Origin: Actinomadura parmotrematis
Lineage (GTDB): Bacteria > Actinomycetota > Actinomycetes > Streptosporangiales > Streptosporangiaceae
Direction of reading: 5' to 3'
NCBI RefSeq assembly: GCF_019458805.1
Contig: NZ_JAIBOA010000010.1
Span: 1-64,000, forward strand
DNA: 64,000 nt
Positions 15,420 to 26,481 of the stretch are shown here, piece after piece. Below the pieces are notes generated by a model that saw only the letters and a program-made list of their open reading frames with translations, ran no database searches and was not told the DNA's origin. Numbering within the stretch: the stretch's first letter is position 1; each line of letters starts with the position of its first letter. A program made the position numbers and the translations under genes.

Positions 15420-16475
15420 ATGCCGGATATGACGACCAACACACCCGATCGGTCACGCACGCGCTTCCCCGGGATCAGTTCCCGGGCCTACGAACACCCG
15501 GCGGACCGCTCGGCGCTGGTCGCGCTGCGCTCGCTGTCGGGGTTCGACGTCGTCCTCCGCAAGCTGTCGGGCCTGCTGAACGAGCGGGGCTTCCGGCTGA
15601 ACTACCTGTCGGGCAGCGTCCGGGCGGGCGAGGACCAGTTCCGCCACGTCCACGACATGGTGCGGGACGCCTGCTACATCCTGGACCTGGAGCAGGTCCC
15701 CGAGGTGTACGTCACGCAGGATCCGCAGCCGAACGCGATGGCGCTCGGCTCCGACAAGCCCTTCATCGTGATCAACACGGGCCTGATCGACCTGCTGGAC
15801 GAGGAGGAGCTGCGGGCCGTCGTCGGCCACGAGGTCGGGCACATCCTGTCGGGGCACGCGCTGTACCGGTCGATGATGCTGATCCTGGTGCAGCTCGGCG
15901 CGCGGGTCGCGTGGCTGCCGCTCGGCAACATCGCGATCAGCGGCATCGTCATCGGGCTGCAGGAGTGGTTCCGCAAGGCGGAGCTGTCGTGCGACCGGGC
16001 GGGGCTGCTCGTCGGGCAGGACCCGGACGCGAGCAAGCGGGTGCTGATGAAGCTGGCGGGCGGCGTGAAGCTGGCCGAGATGAGCACCGAGGCGTTCCTG
16101 GAGCAGGCCCGCGAGTACGACGCGGCGGGCGACGTGCGGGACGGGATCCTGAAGTTCCTCAGCCTGATCAACCGCTCGCACCCCGAGGCGGTGGTGCGGT
16201 TCGCCGAGATCGACCGGTGGGCGCGCGAGGGCGAGTACCAGGCGATCCTGGCGGGGAACTACCCGCGCCGCGACGACGACGCGGGCGCCAACGTCGGCGA
16301 CGAGGTCCGCAACGCGGCCCGCTCGTACAAGGAGTCGTGGGAGCGGACGGCCGACCCGTTCATCGGCGCGGTGCGCGGCGCCGCCGACACGGCGGCGTCC
16401 GCGGCCGGGGGCCTGTTCGACCGTTTCGGCAACCGGCGGGGCGACGGCAACAACGGCAGCGGCGGCGGCAACTAG
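15420..16475 (+). CDS. M48-family zinc metallopeptidase
   Basis: 351 aa. The zinc-binding HExxH motif is GHEVGH (His137, Glu138, His141), followed by a hydrophobic stretch and the third ligand region (LSCDRAGLL). The layout is that of HtpX-like/M48 peptidases, though only one or two short hydrophobic segments are seen. The C-terminus ([16 protein letters not shown]) is Gly/Asn-rich. Start may be ATG 15420 or ATG 15429; neither has a strong ribosome site. An accessory gene between nadD and proA. Confidence 0.87.
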   Translation: MPDMTTNTPDRSRTRFPGISSRAYEHPADRSALVALRSLSGFDVVLRKLSGLLNERGFRLNYLSGSVRAGEDQFRHVHDMVRDACYILDLEQVPEVYVTQDPQPNAMALGSDKPFIVINTGLIDLLDEEELRAVVGHEVGHILSGHALYRSMMLILVQLGARVAWLPLGNIAISGIVIGLQEWFRKAELSCDRAGLLVGQDPDASKRVLMKLAGGVKLAEMSTEAFLEQAREYDAAGDVRDGILKFLSLINRSHPEAVVRFAEIDRWAREGEYQAILAGNYPRRDDDAGANVGDEVRNAARSYKESWERTADPFIGAVRGAADTAASAAGGLFDRFGNRRGDGNNGSGGGN

Positions 16476-16484
16476 CGAAAAGCG

Positions 16485-16516
16485 GAAGGCCGCCGTGTGT
16501 ACGCACGGCGGCCTTC
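16485..16516. terminator. bidirectional terminator
   Basis: A perfect 13-bp stem (GAAGGCCGCCGTG and its complement) with a 6-base loop lies between the convergent M48 peptidase and metallophosphoesterase genes. Confidence 0.8.
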
Positions 16517-16529
16517 GCTGCGCCCTCTT

Positions 16530-18281
16530 CTAGAAGGGGGCCGGGACGAGCAGCTCGACGTTGCGGTCCTCGACCGCGCCGCGGCGGTCCTCGCCGCGCT
16601 CCTGCCAGTCGTTGGCGGCGAGCTCGCGCGACAGGGACGCGAGGCGCACCGGGTCGGTGAGGCGGCCGCCGAACGCGGCGGGGCCGGCCGAGTCGAGGAC
16701 GGTGGCGAACACCGACAGGGTGCCGTCGCCGTTGTCGGCGAGCTCGACGATGCGGCTCTGCTGCGGGAAGTCGACGTGGGCGGCCGTGTTGACCTCCCAG
16801 AACCCGCCGCCGCCCGTGCGGGCGTGCGGGATGACCTGGTTGCGGTGGGTGTGGCCGTTCACCCAGAGGACGACGTTGGGGTAGCGCAGCAGCAGCGCCT
16901 CGACCTCGTCGCCGAGGACGCGGTCGCCGCCGAGGGGGTTCTCCAGGGAGCCGATCGGGTGGTGGCTGAACAGCACGAACAGCCGGTCGGTGACGTTGTG
17001 CGAGACGGCCGCGCCGGTGGCGTCGGTGTAGCGGCGGCTGCCGGCCTTCAGCTCCTTCTCCAGCCAGGCGAGCTGGGCCCTGTCGAGGGAGCCCTCGGAG
17101 TAGCCGTTGGGGTTGACGGTGTCGAGGACGAGGCCGCGGACGACGCCGCGGTCGAAGGCGTAGTAGGCGGTGCCGTCGCGCAGGTTGGCCTGGGTGAAGC
17201 CGTGGCCGCGCAGGGCGGTGGCGGTGGTGAAGTGCTCGCGGACGACCTCGGCGCGGCTCAGCATGCGGCGCCGCAGGTCGGGGGTGACGGGCCGGAACAG
17301 GCCGCCGCTGTTCTTGGTGAGGGAGACGAGCGCGGAGCTGTCGGCGGTGCGCAGCATCGTCGCGAGCTTGGCGGCCTGCTCGTCGCTCCCCGGCGCGCCG
17401 ATCTTGATGGCGCCGGTGGCGAGGGCGGCGACCAGGGGGTTCGGCGGCAGGTTGCCCTGCATGAGGCCGTCGTGGTTGCCGAACACCGCGAGCCACGGCG
17501 ATTTCAGGCCGGTCGCCTGGAAGGGGCGGCGGGCGGCGTCCAGCAGGCCCGTGACGCGCGGGAAGCCGTACTTGCCGTAGGCGACGTCGGGGGCCGCGCC
17601 GGCGGGGGTGCCCTCGGGGTGCCAGAAGGCGGTGTCGTAGGCCGCCCAGTCCATGACGCCCTCGTACTTGCGGGGGTCGCCGGAGTCGGGGGTGATCCGG
17701 CGGCCGTCCAGCAGGTCGATGACCCAGCGCAGCTCGTTGTACTGGACGTTGTCGGCGGCGTCGCCGGTGTTGATGGTGAACGCCAGCGGCAGGTCCGTGG
17801 CCGGGCCGCGCCCCACCTTGTTGATCGCCTGGACCATGGCCTCGGCGACCTGGGTGGTGAGGATCTCCTGCGGCCGCCAGGCGCCCTCGACGGGCAGCAC
17901 GGCGAGGCCGTCCTTGAACCGGTCGAGGAACTCCACGCGGGCGGGCGACTGGGCGTCGATGACGTGCACGTCGGTGAGGTGGCCGAACGCCAGGACGCCG
18001 CGGCGGGTCGCGGCGCGGCCGGGGGCGGCGGCGCCGCCGAGGTCGCGGCGCAGCAGGTGCGGCTCGTCCGGCGCGGCGACGATCTTCCGGTAGCCGCCGG
18101 CGCCGGGCGCGCCGGTCGCGTAGGTGCGGTCGAGGGTGGTCCCGGCGGCGGGGCCGCGCAGGACGGGGGCGGTAGCGGCGGCGGCGGGACGGGCCGGGAA
18201 GGCGACGAGCCCGGAGGTGGCGATCCCCGCGCCGAGGGCGGCGCCCTTCAGGACGCGGCGGCGGCTGATCTCAGGTGTCAC
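16530..18281 (-). CDS. exported TIGR03767-type metallophosphoesterase
   Basis: 583 aa, with a twin-arginine signal ([12 protein letters not shown] at residues 6-17, hydrophobic core, then AAAATAP), so it is probably folded in the cytoplasm and exported by Tat. Metallophosphoesterase ligands appear in order: HLTDVHV (about 101), GNHDG (about 268) and NGHTHRN (about 477). The length and layout fit the actinobacterial TIGR03767 family, whose substrate is unknown. GTG start. It is convergent with the M48 peptidase, with a terminator between. Confidence 0.85.
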   Translation of the reverse strand: MTPEISRRRVLKGAALGAGIATSGLVAFPARPAAAATAPVLRGPAAGTTLDRTYATGAPGAGGYRKIVAAPDEPHLLRRDLGGAAAPGRAATRRGVLAFGHLTDVHVIDAQSPARVEFLDRFKDGLAVLPVEGAWRPQEILTTQVAEAMVQAINKVGRGPATDLPLAFTINTGDAADNVQYNELRWVIDLLDGRRITPDSGDPRKYEGVMDWAAYDTAFWHPEGTPAGAAPDVAYGKYGFPRVTGLLDAARRPFQATGLKSPWLAVFGNHDGLMQGNLPPNPLVAALATGAIKIGAPGSDEQAAKLATMLRTADSSALVSLTKNSGGLFRPVTPDLRRRMLSRAEVVREHFTTATALRGHGFTQANLRDGTAYYAFDRGVVRGLVLDTVNPNGYSEGSLDRAQLAWLEKELKAGSRRYTDATGAAVSHNVTDRLFVLFSHHPIGSLENPLGGDRVLGDEVEALLLRYPNVVLWVNGHTHRNQVIPHARTGGGGFWEVNTAAHVDFPQQSRIVELADNGDGTLSVFATVLDSAGPAAFGGRLTDPVRLASLSRELAANDWQERGEDRRGAVEDRNVELLVPAPF

Positions 18282-18387
18282 GGTAGTGAATCAGAACACA
18301 CCGACCAACGTGACATCAAGGGTCACAGTGTCACAATCCGGTGGCGCCGTCCGCGCCCGCCCCGTCCCCGCCGGTCAGCCCCGCCGG

Positions 18388-19656
18388 TCAGCCCCGGACG
18401 TGGCCCTCCCCGGTCACCACGTACTTGGTCGAGGTGAGCTCCGGCAGCCCCATCGGGCCGCGCGCGTGCAGCTTCTGGGTGGAGATGCCGATCTCGGCGC
18501 CGAACCCGAACTCCTCGCCGTCGGTGAACCGGGTGGAGGCGTTCACCATGACCGCCGCCGAGTCGACCAGCGCGACGAACCGCTTGGCGGCCGGCTGCGA
18601 GGAGGTGACGATCGCCTCGGTGTGCCCGGAGCCGTAGGTGCGGATGTGCGCGACCGCCTCGTCCAGCGAGTCGACGACGCGCGCCGCGATGTCCAGCGAC
18701 AGGTACTCGGCGTGGTAGTCGTCGTCGGTGGCGGCCACCACGTCGTCACCGTACGCGCGGACGCGCTCGTCGCCGTGCACGGTGACGCCCTTGTCGCGCA
18801 GCGCCGCGAGCGCGCGCGGCAGGAACGCCTCGGCGATGTCGGCGTGCACCAGGAACGTCTCGGCGGCGTTGCAGACCGACGGGCGCTGCGTCTTGGCGTT
18901 GACGAGGATGTCCACGGCCATGTCGACGTCGGCGGCGGCGTCCACGTACACCGCGCAGTTGCCGACGCCGGTCTCGATCACCGGGACGGTGGAGTTCCGC
19001 ACCACCGACTGGATGAGCGACGCGCCGCCGCGCGGGATGAGGACGTCCACCAGGCCGCGCGCGGTCATCAGGTGCTTCACCGACTCGCGCGAGGTCCCGG
19101 GGACGAGCTGGACGGCGTCCCGCGGCACCGCCGTGCCGCGCAGCGCGTCCTGCATGGCGCCGACGAGCGCGGTGTTGGAGTCGAACGCCGACGACGAGCC
19201 GCGCAGCATCGCCACGTTGCCGCTCTTCAGGCAGAGCGCGGCGGCGTCGACGGTGACGTTCGGGCGGCCCTCGTAGATGATGCCGACGACGCCGAGCGGG
19301 ACGCGGACCTGCCGCAGCTCCAGGCCGTTCGGCAGGACGTTCCCGCGCACCGACTCCCCCACGGGGTCGGGCAGCGTGGCGACCTGCCGGACGGCCGCGG
19401 CGATCGCCGCGATCCGCTCCTCGCTCAGGCTCAGCCGGTCGATCATGTACTCGGAGGTGCCGCTGTCGCGGGCCCGCGCGACGTCCTTGTCGTTGGCGGC
19501 GACGATCTCGGCGGAGCGGGCGAGCAGCGCGTCCGCGACCGCGTGCAGCGCCGCGTCCTTGGCGGCGCGCGGCAGCGGCGCCAGCTCGGCCGCGGCCGCC
19601 TTGCCGCGTTCGGCGACCGCGCGGAACTCCGCGCGCTCGCGGTCCTGCTCACTCAT
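18388..19656 (-). CDS. proA: gamma-glutamyl phosphate reductase
   Basis: 422 aa. NADPH-dependent reduction of L-glutamyl 5-phosphate to glutamate semialdehyde, the second step of proline synthesis. The aldehyde-dehydrogenase-like fold is complete, with the catalytic Cys in RPSVCNAAE and the ProA-specific [12 protein letters not shown] 19656 has a GGAG site and lies 14 bases downstream of proB; a longer in-frame reading to 19839 covers the proB end and is not needed. Confidence 0.97.
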   Translation of the reverse strand: MSEQDRERAEFRAVAERGKAAAAELAPLPRAAKDAALHAVADALLARSAEIVAANDKDVARARDSGTSEYMIDRLSLSEERIAAIAAAVRQVATLPDPVGESVRGNVLPNGLELRQVRVPLGVVGIIYEGRPNVTVDAAALCLKSGNVAMLRGSSSAFDSNTALVGAMQDALRGTAVPRDAVQLVPGTSRESVKHLMTARGLVDVLIPRGGASLIQSVVRNSTVPVIETGVGNCAVYVDAAADVDMAVDILVNAKTQRPSVCNAAETFLVHADIAEAFLPRALAALRDKGVTVHGDERVRAYGDDVVAATDDDYHAEYLSLDIAARVVDSLDEAVAHIRTYGSGHTEAIVTSSQPAAKRFVALVDSAAVMVNASTRFTDGEEFGFGAEIGISTQKLHARGPMGLPELTSTKYVVTGEGHVRG

Positions 19657-19670
19657 CTCCGGCTCCTGTC

Positions 19671-20786
19671 TCACTCGCTGGTAAGGATCACCAGGTGGTC
19701 GCGATGGATGATCTCGCGCTCGTAGCCGGGGCCGAGCTCGCGGGCCAGCCACCGGGTGGAGCGGCCCATCAGCTCGGGGATCTCGGCGGCGTCGTAGTTG
19801 ACCAGGCCGCGCGCCGCGACGGCGCCGTCCGGCCCGCACACGTCCACCGGGTCGCCGGCGGCGAAGTCGCCCTCGACGCCGGTGACGCCGGCCGGGAGCA
19901 GCGACGTGCCGCGGTGCAGGATCGCCTCGACCGCGCCGTCGTCGACCAGCACCCGGCCCTGCCCGGTGGTGGCGTGCGCGAGCCAGAGGTTCCGCGTCGA
20001 CATGCGGCGGCCGTTCTGCGGGTGGAACAGCGTGCCGACCGGCTCGCCGGCGAGGGCGGCGGCGGCCTGCGCGGCGTTGGTCAGCACCACCGGGATGCCG
20101 GCGATGCGGGCCGCCTCGACCTTGGTGACCATGCCGCCGGTGCCGACCCGCCCGGACGCGCCGAGCGCCACCTCGGCGAGGTCGGCGGGGCCGCGCACCT
20201 CGTCGACGCGGCGCGCCCCCGGCAGGCGCGGGTCGCCGGTGTAGAGGGCGTCGACGTCCGACAGCAGGACCAGCGCGTCGGCGCGGATGAGGTGCGCGAC
20301 GAGCGCGGCGAGGCGGTCGTTGTCGCCGAACCGGATCTCGTCGGTGGCGACGGTGTCGTTCTCGTTGACGATCGGCAGGACGCCGAGGTGCAGCAGCTCG
20401 CCGAGGGTGCGCTGGGCGTTGCGGTGGTGCGAGCGGCGCATCATGTCGTCGGCGGTCAGCAGCACCTGCCCGACCGTCACGCCGTGGCGGGCGAACGCCG
20501 AGGTGTAGCGGGCGAACAGCAGCCCCTGCCCGACGCTCGCGGCCGCCTGCTGGAGCGCCAGCTCCGGCGGCCGGCCGGGCAGCCCGAGCGGGCCGAGGCC
20601 CGCCGCGATCGCGCCCGAGGACACGAACACCACCTCGGCGCCGTCCGCGCGGCGCGCGGCGAGCACGTCCACCAGCGCGTCGATGCGGTCGGCGTCGATG
20701 GTGCCCTGCGGGGTGGTGAGCGAGGACGAGCCCGCCTTCACCACGATCCGCCGCGCCTTCTCGATCTCGGTGCGGATGCTGCTCAT
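19671..20786 (-). CDS. proB: glutamate 5-kinase
   Basis: 371 aa. Phosphorylates glutamate to L-glutamyl 5-phosphate, the first and feedback-controlled step of proline synthesis. An amino-acid kinase domain (VVKAGSSSL near the N-terminus, [20 protein letters not shown] loop) is followed by a C-terminal PUA domain from about residue 280. It is followed by proA after 14 bases and preceded by obgE. Confidence 0.97.
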   Translation of the reverse strand: MSSIRTEIEKARRIVVKAGSSSLTTPQGTIDADRIDALVDVLAARRADGAEVVFVSSGAIAAGLGPLGLPGRPPELALQQAAASVGQGLLFARYTSAFARHGVTVGQVLLTADDMMRRSHHRNAQRTLGELLHLGVLPIVNENDTVATDEIRFGDNDRLAALVAHLIRADALVLLSDVDALYTGDPRLPGARRVDEVRGPADLAEVALGASGRVGTGGMVTKVEAARIAGIPVVLTNAAQAAAALAGEPVGTLFHPQNGRRMSTRNLWLAHATTGQGRVLVDDGAVEAILHRGTSLLPAGVTGVEGDFAAGDPVDVCGPDGAVAARGLVNYDAAEIPELMGRSTRWLARELGPGYEREIIHRDHLVILTSE

Positions 20787-20844
20787 CGCGTTCGTTCCCC
20801 CGGGGGGTCGGCGTGGGGCGGAGCTAGGGGCCGGCGGTCAGGGG

Positions 20845-22242
20845 CTAGGCGTAGCCGTCCAGGCGGCGGTCGGTGCCGCGCGGGCCCGTCCCGCCCTCGC
20901 CGGCGGCGTCGATGTCGGGGTGCCAGTCGAAGACGACGGCGTCGCCGATCGTGCCGATCATGACGGTGGCGCCGTCCGCGGCGCCGGCCTTGGCGAGCGC
21001 GGCCTCGACGCCGAGCTTGTTCAGGCGGTCGGCGAGGTAGCCGACGGCCTCCTCGTTGGCGAAGTCGGTCTGGCGGAGCCAGCGCACCGGCTTGGACCCG
21101 GTGATCAGGTACTCGTTGTCGCCGGTCCGCTTGACCTCGAACTCGGCGGCGCCGCCGACCGGCTCGGGGCGGAGGACGATGCGGGTCGGCTCGGCGGGCG
21201 GCAGCGACGCGCGGAACTCCGCCACCATCGCCGCCATCGCGAACGACAGCTCGCGGAGGCCCTCGTGGCTCGCCGCCGACACCTCGAACACCCGCAGGCC
21301 GCGCTTCTCGAACTCGGGGCGGACCAGCTCGGCGAGGTCGCGGGCGTCCGGCACGTCCACCTTGTTCAGCACGACGAGGCGGGGCCGGTCCGACAGGGGG
21401 CGGTCGCCGAGGACGCGGTCGTAGGCGCGCAGCTCGTTCTCGATGACCTCGAAATCGCTGACCGGGTCGCGGCCCGGCTCCATCGTCGCGCAGTCCAGCA
21501 CGTGGGCGAGGGTGGAGGAGCGCTCGATGTGGCGCAGGAACTCCAGGCCGAGGCCGCGGCCCTCGCTGGCGCCCTCGATCAGGCCGGGCACGTCGGCGAC
21601 GGTGAAGGTGGTCTCCCCCGCGCTCACCACGCCGAGGTTGGGGACCAGGGTGGTGAACGGATAGTCGGCGATCTTGGGCTTGGCCGCGGACAGCGCGGCG
21701 ATCAGCGACGACTTGCCGGCGCTCGGGAACCCCACCAGCGCCACGTCGGCGACGCTCTTCAGCTCCAGCACCACGTCCCGCTCGTCGCCGGGCTCGCCGA
21801 GCAGCGCGAAGCCGGGCGCCTTGCGCTTGGCGGTGGCGAGCGCGGCGTTGCCGAGGCCGCCGTGGCCGCCCTCGGCGATGACGTAGCGGGTGCCCTCGCC
21901 GACCAGGTCGGCGAGGACGGTGCCGGCGGCGTCCTTGACGACGGTGCCGTCGGGCACCGGCAGCACGACGTCCTCGCCGTTGGCGCCGGTGCGGTGGCCG
22001 CCCTGGCCGGGGCGGCCGTTGGTGGCCTTGCGGTGCGGGCGGCGGTGGTAGTCGAGCAGGCTCGCCTCGCCCGAGTCGACCTGGAGGATCACGTCGCCGC
22101 CGCGGCCGCCGTTGGCGCCGTCGGGGCCGCCGAGCGGCTTGAACTTCTCCCGGTGCACCGAGGCGCAGCCGTTGCCGCCATGACCCGCCTGGGCGTGCAG
22201 GACCACCCGGTCCACGAACTGCGCGCCGGATCCCGCTGCCAC
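20845..22242 (-). CDS. obgE: Obg-family GTPase
   Basis: 465 aa. Ribosome-associated GTPase involved in 50S assembly and growth control. Three parts are seen: the glycine-rich Obg fold (to about 158), the G domain with [18 protein letters not shown] and NKVD, and the C-terminal OCT domain with an additional tail. GTG 22242 is preceded by GGAG. It is the usual neighbour of rpmA upstream and proB downstream. Confidence 0.97.
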   Translation of the reverse strand: MAAGSGAQFVDRVVLHAQAGHGGNGCASVHREKFKPLGGPDGANGGRGGDVILQVDSGEASLLDYHRRPHRKATNGRPGQGGHRTGANGEDVVLPVPDGTVVKDAAGTVLADLVGEGTRYVIAEGGHGGLGNAALATAKRKAPGFALLGEPGDERDVVLELKSVADVALVGFPSAGKSSLIAALSAAKPKIADYPFTTLVPNLGVVSAGETTFTVADVPGLIEGASEGRGLGLEFLRHIERSSTLAHVLDCATMEPGRDPVSDFEVIENELRAYDRVLGDRPLSDRPRLVVLNKVDVPDARDLAELVRPEFEKRGLRVFEVSAASHEGLRELSFAMAAMVAEFRASLPPAEPTRIVLRPEPVGGAAEFEVKRTGDNEYLITGSKPVRWLRQTDFANEEAVGYLADRLNKLGVEAALAKAGAADGATVMIGTIGDAVVFDWHPDIDAAGEGGTGPRGTDRRLDGYA

Positions 22243-22289
22243 GATCTGTCTCCTCGGTCTGGATGATCGCCCTGCCCCCGGCAGAGCGA

Positions 22290-22316
22290 AGGGGCGGACC
22301 GGTACGGTCCGCCCCT
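22290..22316 (-). terminator. hairpin between rpmA and obgE
   Basis: A perfect 12-bp stem (22290-22301 with 22305-22316) and a 3-base loop follow the rpmA stop. No T-run follows, so it may be a partial terminator or an mRNA stability element that sets ribosomal-protein versus obgE levels. Confidence 0.6.
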
Positions 22317-22341
22317 CGTCACAACGCTGTGCCCCGGCGGA

Positions 22342-22599
22342 TTACTCCGCCGGCGGGACGATGCTGACGGCGTTGCGGCCGCGGTGGCGGCCGAACTGCA
22401 CGGCGCCGGCGACGAGCGCGAACAGCGTGTCGTCACCGCCGCGGCCCACGCCGGGGCCGGGGTGGAAGTGGGTGCCGCGCTGGCGGACGATGATCTCGCC
22501 GGCGTTCACCTGCTGACCGCCGAAGCGCTTGACGCCGAGCCGCTGGGCGTTGGAGTCGCGCCCGTTCCGGCTGGAGGATGCGCCCTTCTTGTGTGCCAT
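22342..22599 (-). CDS. rpmA: 50S ribosomal protein L27
   Basis: 85 aa, complete L27. It starts [20 protein letters not shown] with no cleavable N-terminal extension and contains [10 protein letters not shown] and [10 protein letters not shown]. Located near the peptidyl-transferase centre. It follows rplU by 11 bases. Confidence 0.98.
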   Translation of the reverse strand: MAHKKGASSSRNGRDSNAQRLGVKRFGGQQVNAGEIIVRQRGTHFHPGPGVGRGGDDTLFALVAGAVQFGRHRGRNAVSIVPPAE

Positions 22600-22610
22600 G
22601 GTTCAGCTCC

Positions 22611-22925
22611 CTACTTCCCGGACGCGATGCCGGTGATCTTGACCTCGGTGTAGGGCTGACGGTGGCCCATCCGCCGCTTGTACCCGGTCTTGTTCCGGTA
22701 GTGCATGATGTTGATCTTCGGACCCTTGACGGCCCCGACGATCTCGGCGGTGATCTCGAACTTGGCGAGCTCGGCCGCCTTGGAGATCACGTTGTCGCCG
22801 TCGACCACCAGCAGCGGCTGCAGCTTGATGGAGTCGCCGGCCTCACCGGCGAGCTTGTCGACGGTGAGCACGTCGTCGACGGCCACCTTCTCCTGCCGGC
22901 CGCCTGCGCGGACAATCGCGTACAC
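22611..22925 (-). CDS. rplU: 50S ribosomal protein L21
   Basis: 104 aa, complete L21 with an N-terminal YAIVRAGGRQEKV and a C-terminal HYRNKTGYKRRMGHRQ. Binds 23S rRNA. First gene of the rplU-rpmA-obgE-proBA run. Confidence 0.98.
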   Translation of the reverse strand: MYAIVRAGGRQEKVAVDDVLTVDKLAGEAGDSIKLQPLLVVDGDNVISKAAELAKFEITAEIVGAVKGPKINIMHYRNKTGYKRRMGHRQPYTEVKITGIASGK

Positions 22926-23195
22926 CGCGGAAACCTCTCGTCTGCGCGCGCTTCCGGAGCGAACCGGTCCCGCGCGTGGTCACAACCAGCCCCCGGATGA
23001 GGGCCTACCACCGGCCGGGGCCGATGGCGGCACGCCAGAGGGGGTCCCCTGACGCTCTCTGCTGACCCCGCCGGATCGGCGGGGGGACGCGCCCGATCGC
23101 CTTCGCAGGCGGTGGCGCATGTCGAGTCGGCACGCCGGGGCGCGCCGAACTCCCAGGGTACCGGACGACCCGGCGTGAGCGCGAACCCGCGCCCG
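22926..23195 (-). other. rplU leader region
   Basis: No gene is seen between rplU and the RNase E/G terminator. A CCCCGCC/GGCGGGG hairpin lies near 23062-23085 and could be an autoregulatory leader structure; GGTACCCT near 23155-23162 could be a -10 region. Neither is certain. Confidence 0.35.
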
Positions 23196-23248
23196 CCGGG
23201 CCGTCCGGGCCCCGCGAACCTCGTCGCGGGCCGTTCCGGACGGCCCGG
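23196..23248 (-). terminator. hairpin after the RNase E/G gene
   Basis: A perfect 13-bp outer stem (23196-23208 with 23236-23248) encloses a second GCCCCGCGA-type stem. It begins four bases beyond the RNase gene's stop codon. There is no T tract, as usual in GC-rich actinobacteria. Confidence 0.65.
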
Positions 23249-23252
23249 CCGG

Positions 23253-26200
23253 TCACTCCGCCGCGGTGGCCGCGGGCTCGGCGGGCACGTCGCCGGCGGG
23301 GGCGTCGCCCTCGGCCGCGGGCGCCTTGGCGGGCGCCCGGCGGGTGCGACGGCGGCGCCCGTTCGCGGGGGCCTCGCCGTCGTCGGCGGGCCCCGGTGCG
23401 GCGGCGGGCTGCTCTGCGGCGGGCTCCTCGGCGGCGGCCTGCGGCTCGGGCTGCGGCTCGGGCTGCGGCTCGGGCTTGGCCTTGGCGCGGCTGCGCGAGC
23501 GGGTGCGGGCCTTCGGCGCGGCCGGCGCCTCCTCGGCGGGCGCGGCGGGCGCGGCGGGCTCGGCCGCGGGCGCGGCGTCGGCGGCGACCGGCTCGGCGGC
23601 GTCGAGCGAGCCGGGGCCCGCGTCGGCGACCTCGACGGCGGCGTCGGCGGCCTCGACGGCGGCCTGCACCGCGGGCTCCTCGTCCGCCGGGGCCGCGTCG
23701 TCCCCGGCGTCCTTGTCCCGGGCGGACTCGTGCGCGGCGAGCTTGTCCTCGACGGCCTTCTCCACGTCGCCCTTGCGCTTGCGGCGCCGGTTCGCCGGGC
23801 CGCCGTCCTTGCCGTTGCCGTTGCCGGCGGACCGGTCGGCCTTCGGCTCGACCGGCGACAGGTGGACGTGGATGCCGCGCCCGTTGCAGGACTCGCAGGT
23901 CTCCGAGAACGCCTCCACCAGGCCCTGCCCGACCCGCTTGCGGGTCATCTGGACGAGGCCGAGCGAGGTGACCTCGGCGACCTGGTGCTTGGTACGGTCC
24001 CGCGACAGGCACTCCACCAGGCGGCGGAGCACCAGGTCGCGGTTGGACTCCAGCACCATGTCGATGAAGTCGACCACGATGATGCCGCCGATGTCGCGCA
24101 GCCGGAGCTGGCGGACGATCTCCTCGGCCGCCTCCAGGTTGTTGCGCGTGACGGTCTCCTCCAGATTCCCGCCCTGGCCGGTGAACTTGCCGGTGTTGAC
24201 GTCGATCACCGTCATCGCCTCGGTGCGGTCGATGACCAGCGACCCGCCGCTCGGCAGCCACACCTTGCGGTCCAGCGCCTTGGCGATCTGCTCGTCCACC
24301 CGGAAGGCGCCGAACACGTCGCCGTCGCCCGTCCAGCGCTCGACCCGGTCCTCCAGGTGCGGCGCGACGTGGTGCACGTACTCGCCGATCGTGTCCCAGG
24401 CGGCGTCGCCCTGCACGACCAGCTTGGCGAAGTCCTCGTTGAAGATGTCGCGGACGACGCGGACGGTGAGGTCGGGCTCGCCGTGCAGCAGCGCCGGCGC
24501 CGACGCGGTCTTCACCGCCTTCTGGATGGACTCCCACTGGGCGGCGAGCCGCGCCACGTCGCGGGCCAGCTCCTCCTCGGTGGCGCCCTCGGCGGCGGTC
24601 CGCACGATCACCCCGGCGTTCTCCGGCATGATCTTCTTCAGCGCGGCCTTCAGCCGGCTGCGCTCCTTGTCGGGCAGCTTGCGGCTGATGCCGGTCATCG
24701 AGCCGTCCGGCACGTACACCAGGTAGCGGCCGGGCAGCGAGATCTGGCTGGTCAGCCGGGCGCCCTTGTGGCCGAGCGGGTCCTTGGTGACCTGCACCAG
24801 CACCGACTGGCCCGACTTCAGCGCGACCTCGATGCGGCGCGGCTGGCCCTCCAGGCCGGAGGCGTCCCAGTTGACCTCGCCCGCGTACAGCACGGCGTTG
24901 CGGCCCTTGCCGATGTCGACGAACGCCGCCTCCATCGACGGCAGCACGTTCTGCACCTTGCCGAGGTAGACGTTGCCGACGTAGGACTGGTGGGTCGCCC
25001 GGTTGACGTAGTGCTCGACCAGGACGTCGTCCTCCAGGACGGCGATCTGGGTGCGCTCGCCCTCCTGGCGGACCACCATCTGGCGCTCCACCGCCTCGCG
25101 CCGGGCCAGGAACTCGGCCTCGGTGATCACCGGCGGGCGGCGGCGGCCCTGCTCGCGGCCCTCGCGGCGGCGCTGCTTCTTGGCCTCCAGGCGGGTGGAG
25201 CCGCGGACCGACTGGACCTCGTCCTCGACGGCGCGCGCGTCGCGGACGTGGGTGACGGTGTTCGGCGGGTCGTCCTGGACCTGGGCGTCGTCGCCGCCCG
25301 AGCGGCGGCGGCGCCGGCGCCGGCGGCGGCTGCCGCCGGCCTCGTCGTCGTCGCCCTCGTCGGCGGCCTCGGCCTGGTCGTCCTTCCTGGCGTCCTTGCC
25401 GGTGTCCTTGCCCGCGTCCTTGGCGTCCTTGGCGTCCTTCGCGGCGCCCTTGCGGGAGTCGCGGGACGCGGGCTCGTCCTTGGCGTCCTTGGCGGCGTCC
25501 TTGCCGGCCGGGATCTCGGGCTCGTCGTCGTCGCCGTCCTCGCCGTCCTGGCCGGCGGCGCGGCCGCGACCGCGGCCCCCGCGGCGACGGCGGCGGCGCG
25601 AGGACGGCCGGTCGCCGGACTCCTCGTCGTCCTCGTCGTCGGCGGCCTCCTCGGCGTCCTCGGCCTGCTCGGGCTTCGGCTCGTCCTTCGCGCGGACCGG
25701 CTTGGCGGGCGGCGCGGCGGCGGGCTGCGGCGGCTGGAAGACCACCATCGGCGGCTGGAAGGTCACCGACGGGACGCCGGTGTCCTCCTCGTCCTCGTCC
25801 TCGGCGGCGGCCGGGACCGGCGGCACGGACGGCACCTGCGGCACGGCGGGCGCCGCGGCGGGCGCGGCGGGCGCGCTCTCGTCGACGTCGGGCGGCGGGC
25901 CGGCGGGCGCGACGGCCCGCTTGCGGCTGCGCGTGCGGGTGGTCTTCACCTGGGGCGCCGCGGGCTCGGCCGCGGCGGCGGGCTCCTCGACGGGCGCCTC
26001 CACCGCGGCGGCGGGCTCCTCGGCGGCGGCCACCGGCTTGCGGGCGCGGGTGGCGCGCGTCCGGGTCTTCTTCGCGGGCTCCTCGGCGGGCGCCGCGTCC
26101 CGGTCCTGGCCGGCGGGCGCCGGCGGCGCCGGCGCGGTCTCGGCGACCGTGATCACCGCGGGGGCGTCGTCCACCTCGGGCGGCGGCCCGGCCGGGCGGC

Positions 26201-26288
26201 TCGCCGCCCGGCGCCGCGTGCGCACGGTGGTCTTGACGGTCTCCGCGCCGTCTTCGGCGGTGGCCGGATCGGCCTCGTTCTCAAGCAT
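23253..26288 (-). CDS. rne: ribonuclease E/G family endoribonuclease
   Basis: 1011 aa. Cleaves single-stranded AU-rich RNA in mRNA decay and rRNA processing. The catalytic core runs from about residue 390 to 810: S1 domain (around 400-480), the metal-binding Asp regions TVIDVNTGKFTG (about 690) and VVDFIDMVLES (about 735), and the CESCNGRG zinc-link (about 798). It is flanked by long disordered arms: an N-terminal Pro/Ala/Glu-rich region with a Lys-Asp-Ala repeat stretch (about 260-305), an Arg cluster before the core, and an acidic Ala/Glu/Pro C-terminus. Such arms scaffold degradosome partners in actinobacterial RNase E. It is upstream of rplU as in other actinomycetes. Confidence 0.93.
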   Translation of the reverse strand: MLENEADPATAEDGAETVKTTVRTRRRAASRPAGPPPEVDDAPAVITVAETAPAPPAPAGQDRDAAPAEEPAKKTRTRATRARKPVAAAEEPAAAVEAPVEEPAAAAEPAAPQVKTTRTRSRKRAVAPAGPPPDVDESAPAAPAAAPAVPQVPSVPPVPAAAEDEDEEDTGVPSVTFQPPMVVFQPPQPAAAPPAKPVRAKDEPKPEQAEDAEEAADDEDDEESGDRPSSRRRRRRGGRGRGRAAGQDGEDGDDDEPEIPAGKDAAKDAKDEPASRDSRKGAAKDAKDAKDAGKDTGKDARKDDQAEAADEGDDDEAGGSRRRRRRRRRSGGDDAQVQDDPPNTVTHVRDARAVEDEVQSVRGSTRLEAKKQRRREGREQGRRRPPVITEAEFLARREAVERQMVVRQEGERTQIAVLEDDVLVEHYVNRATHQSYVGNVYLGKVQNVLPSMEAAFVDIGKGRNAVLYAGEVNWDASGLEGQPRRIEVALKSGQSVLVQVTKDPLGHKGARLTSQISLPGRYLVYVPDGSMTGISRKLPDKERSRLKAALKKIMPENAGVIVRTAAEGATEEELARDVARLAAQWESIQKAVKTASAPALLHGEPDLTVRVVRDIFNEDFAKLVVQGDAAWDTIGEYVHHVAPHLEDRVERWTGDGDVFGAFRVDEQIAKALDRKVWLPSGGSLVIDRTEAMTVIDVNTGKFTGQGGNLEETVTRNNLEAAEEIVRQLRLRDIGGIIVVDFIDMVLESNRDLVLRRLVECLSRDRTKHQVAEVTSLGLVQMTRKRVGQGLVEAFSETCESCNGRGIHVHLSPVEPKADRSAGNGNGKDGGPANRRRKRKGDVEKAVEDKLAAHESARDKDAGDDAAPADEEPAVQAAVEAADAAVEVADAGPGSLDAAEPVAADAAPAAEPAAPAAPAEEAPAAPKARTRSRSRAKAKPEPQPEPQPEPQAAAEEPAAEQPAAAPGPADDGEAPANGRRRRTRRAPAKAPAAEGDAPAGDVPAEPAATAAE

Positions 26289-26481
26289 GCGGGCAATCTC
26301 CCGTCAGGCTCCCGGGCGCAGGCCGCGCCGCCCGATGGGCGGTGCGGTGCGCCGCGCGGGAGCGCTCCGTCAGTCGTCGGTGCCGCCCCGCCCGGACGGG
26401 TGTCCGGACCGGACGACGAAGTCGTCGGGGGTGCGCCCGCCGTCCCCTGCGGACCGGTGCCGTGCGGCCACGGCTCCGGCC

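Noticed and set aside
25380..25520. Short tandem repeats that could suggest a CRISPR array
   Set aside because: They are in-frame Lys-Asp-Ala codon repeats inside the RNase E/G gene, with no spacers.
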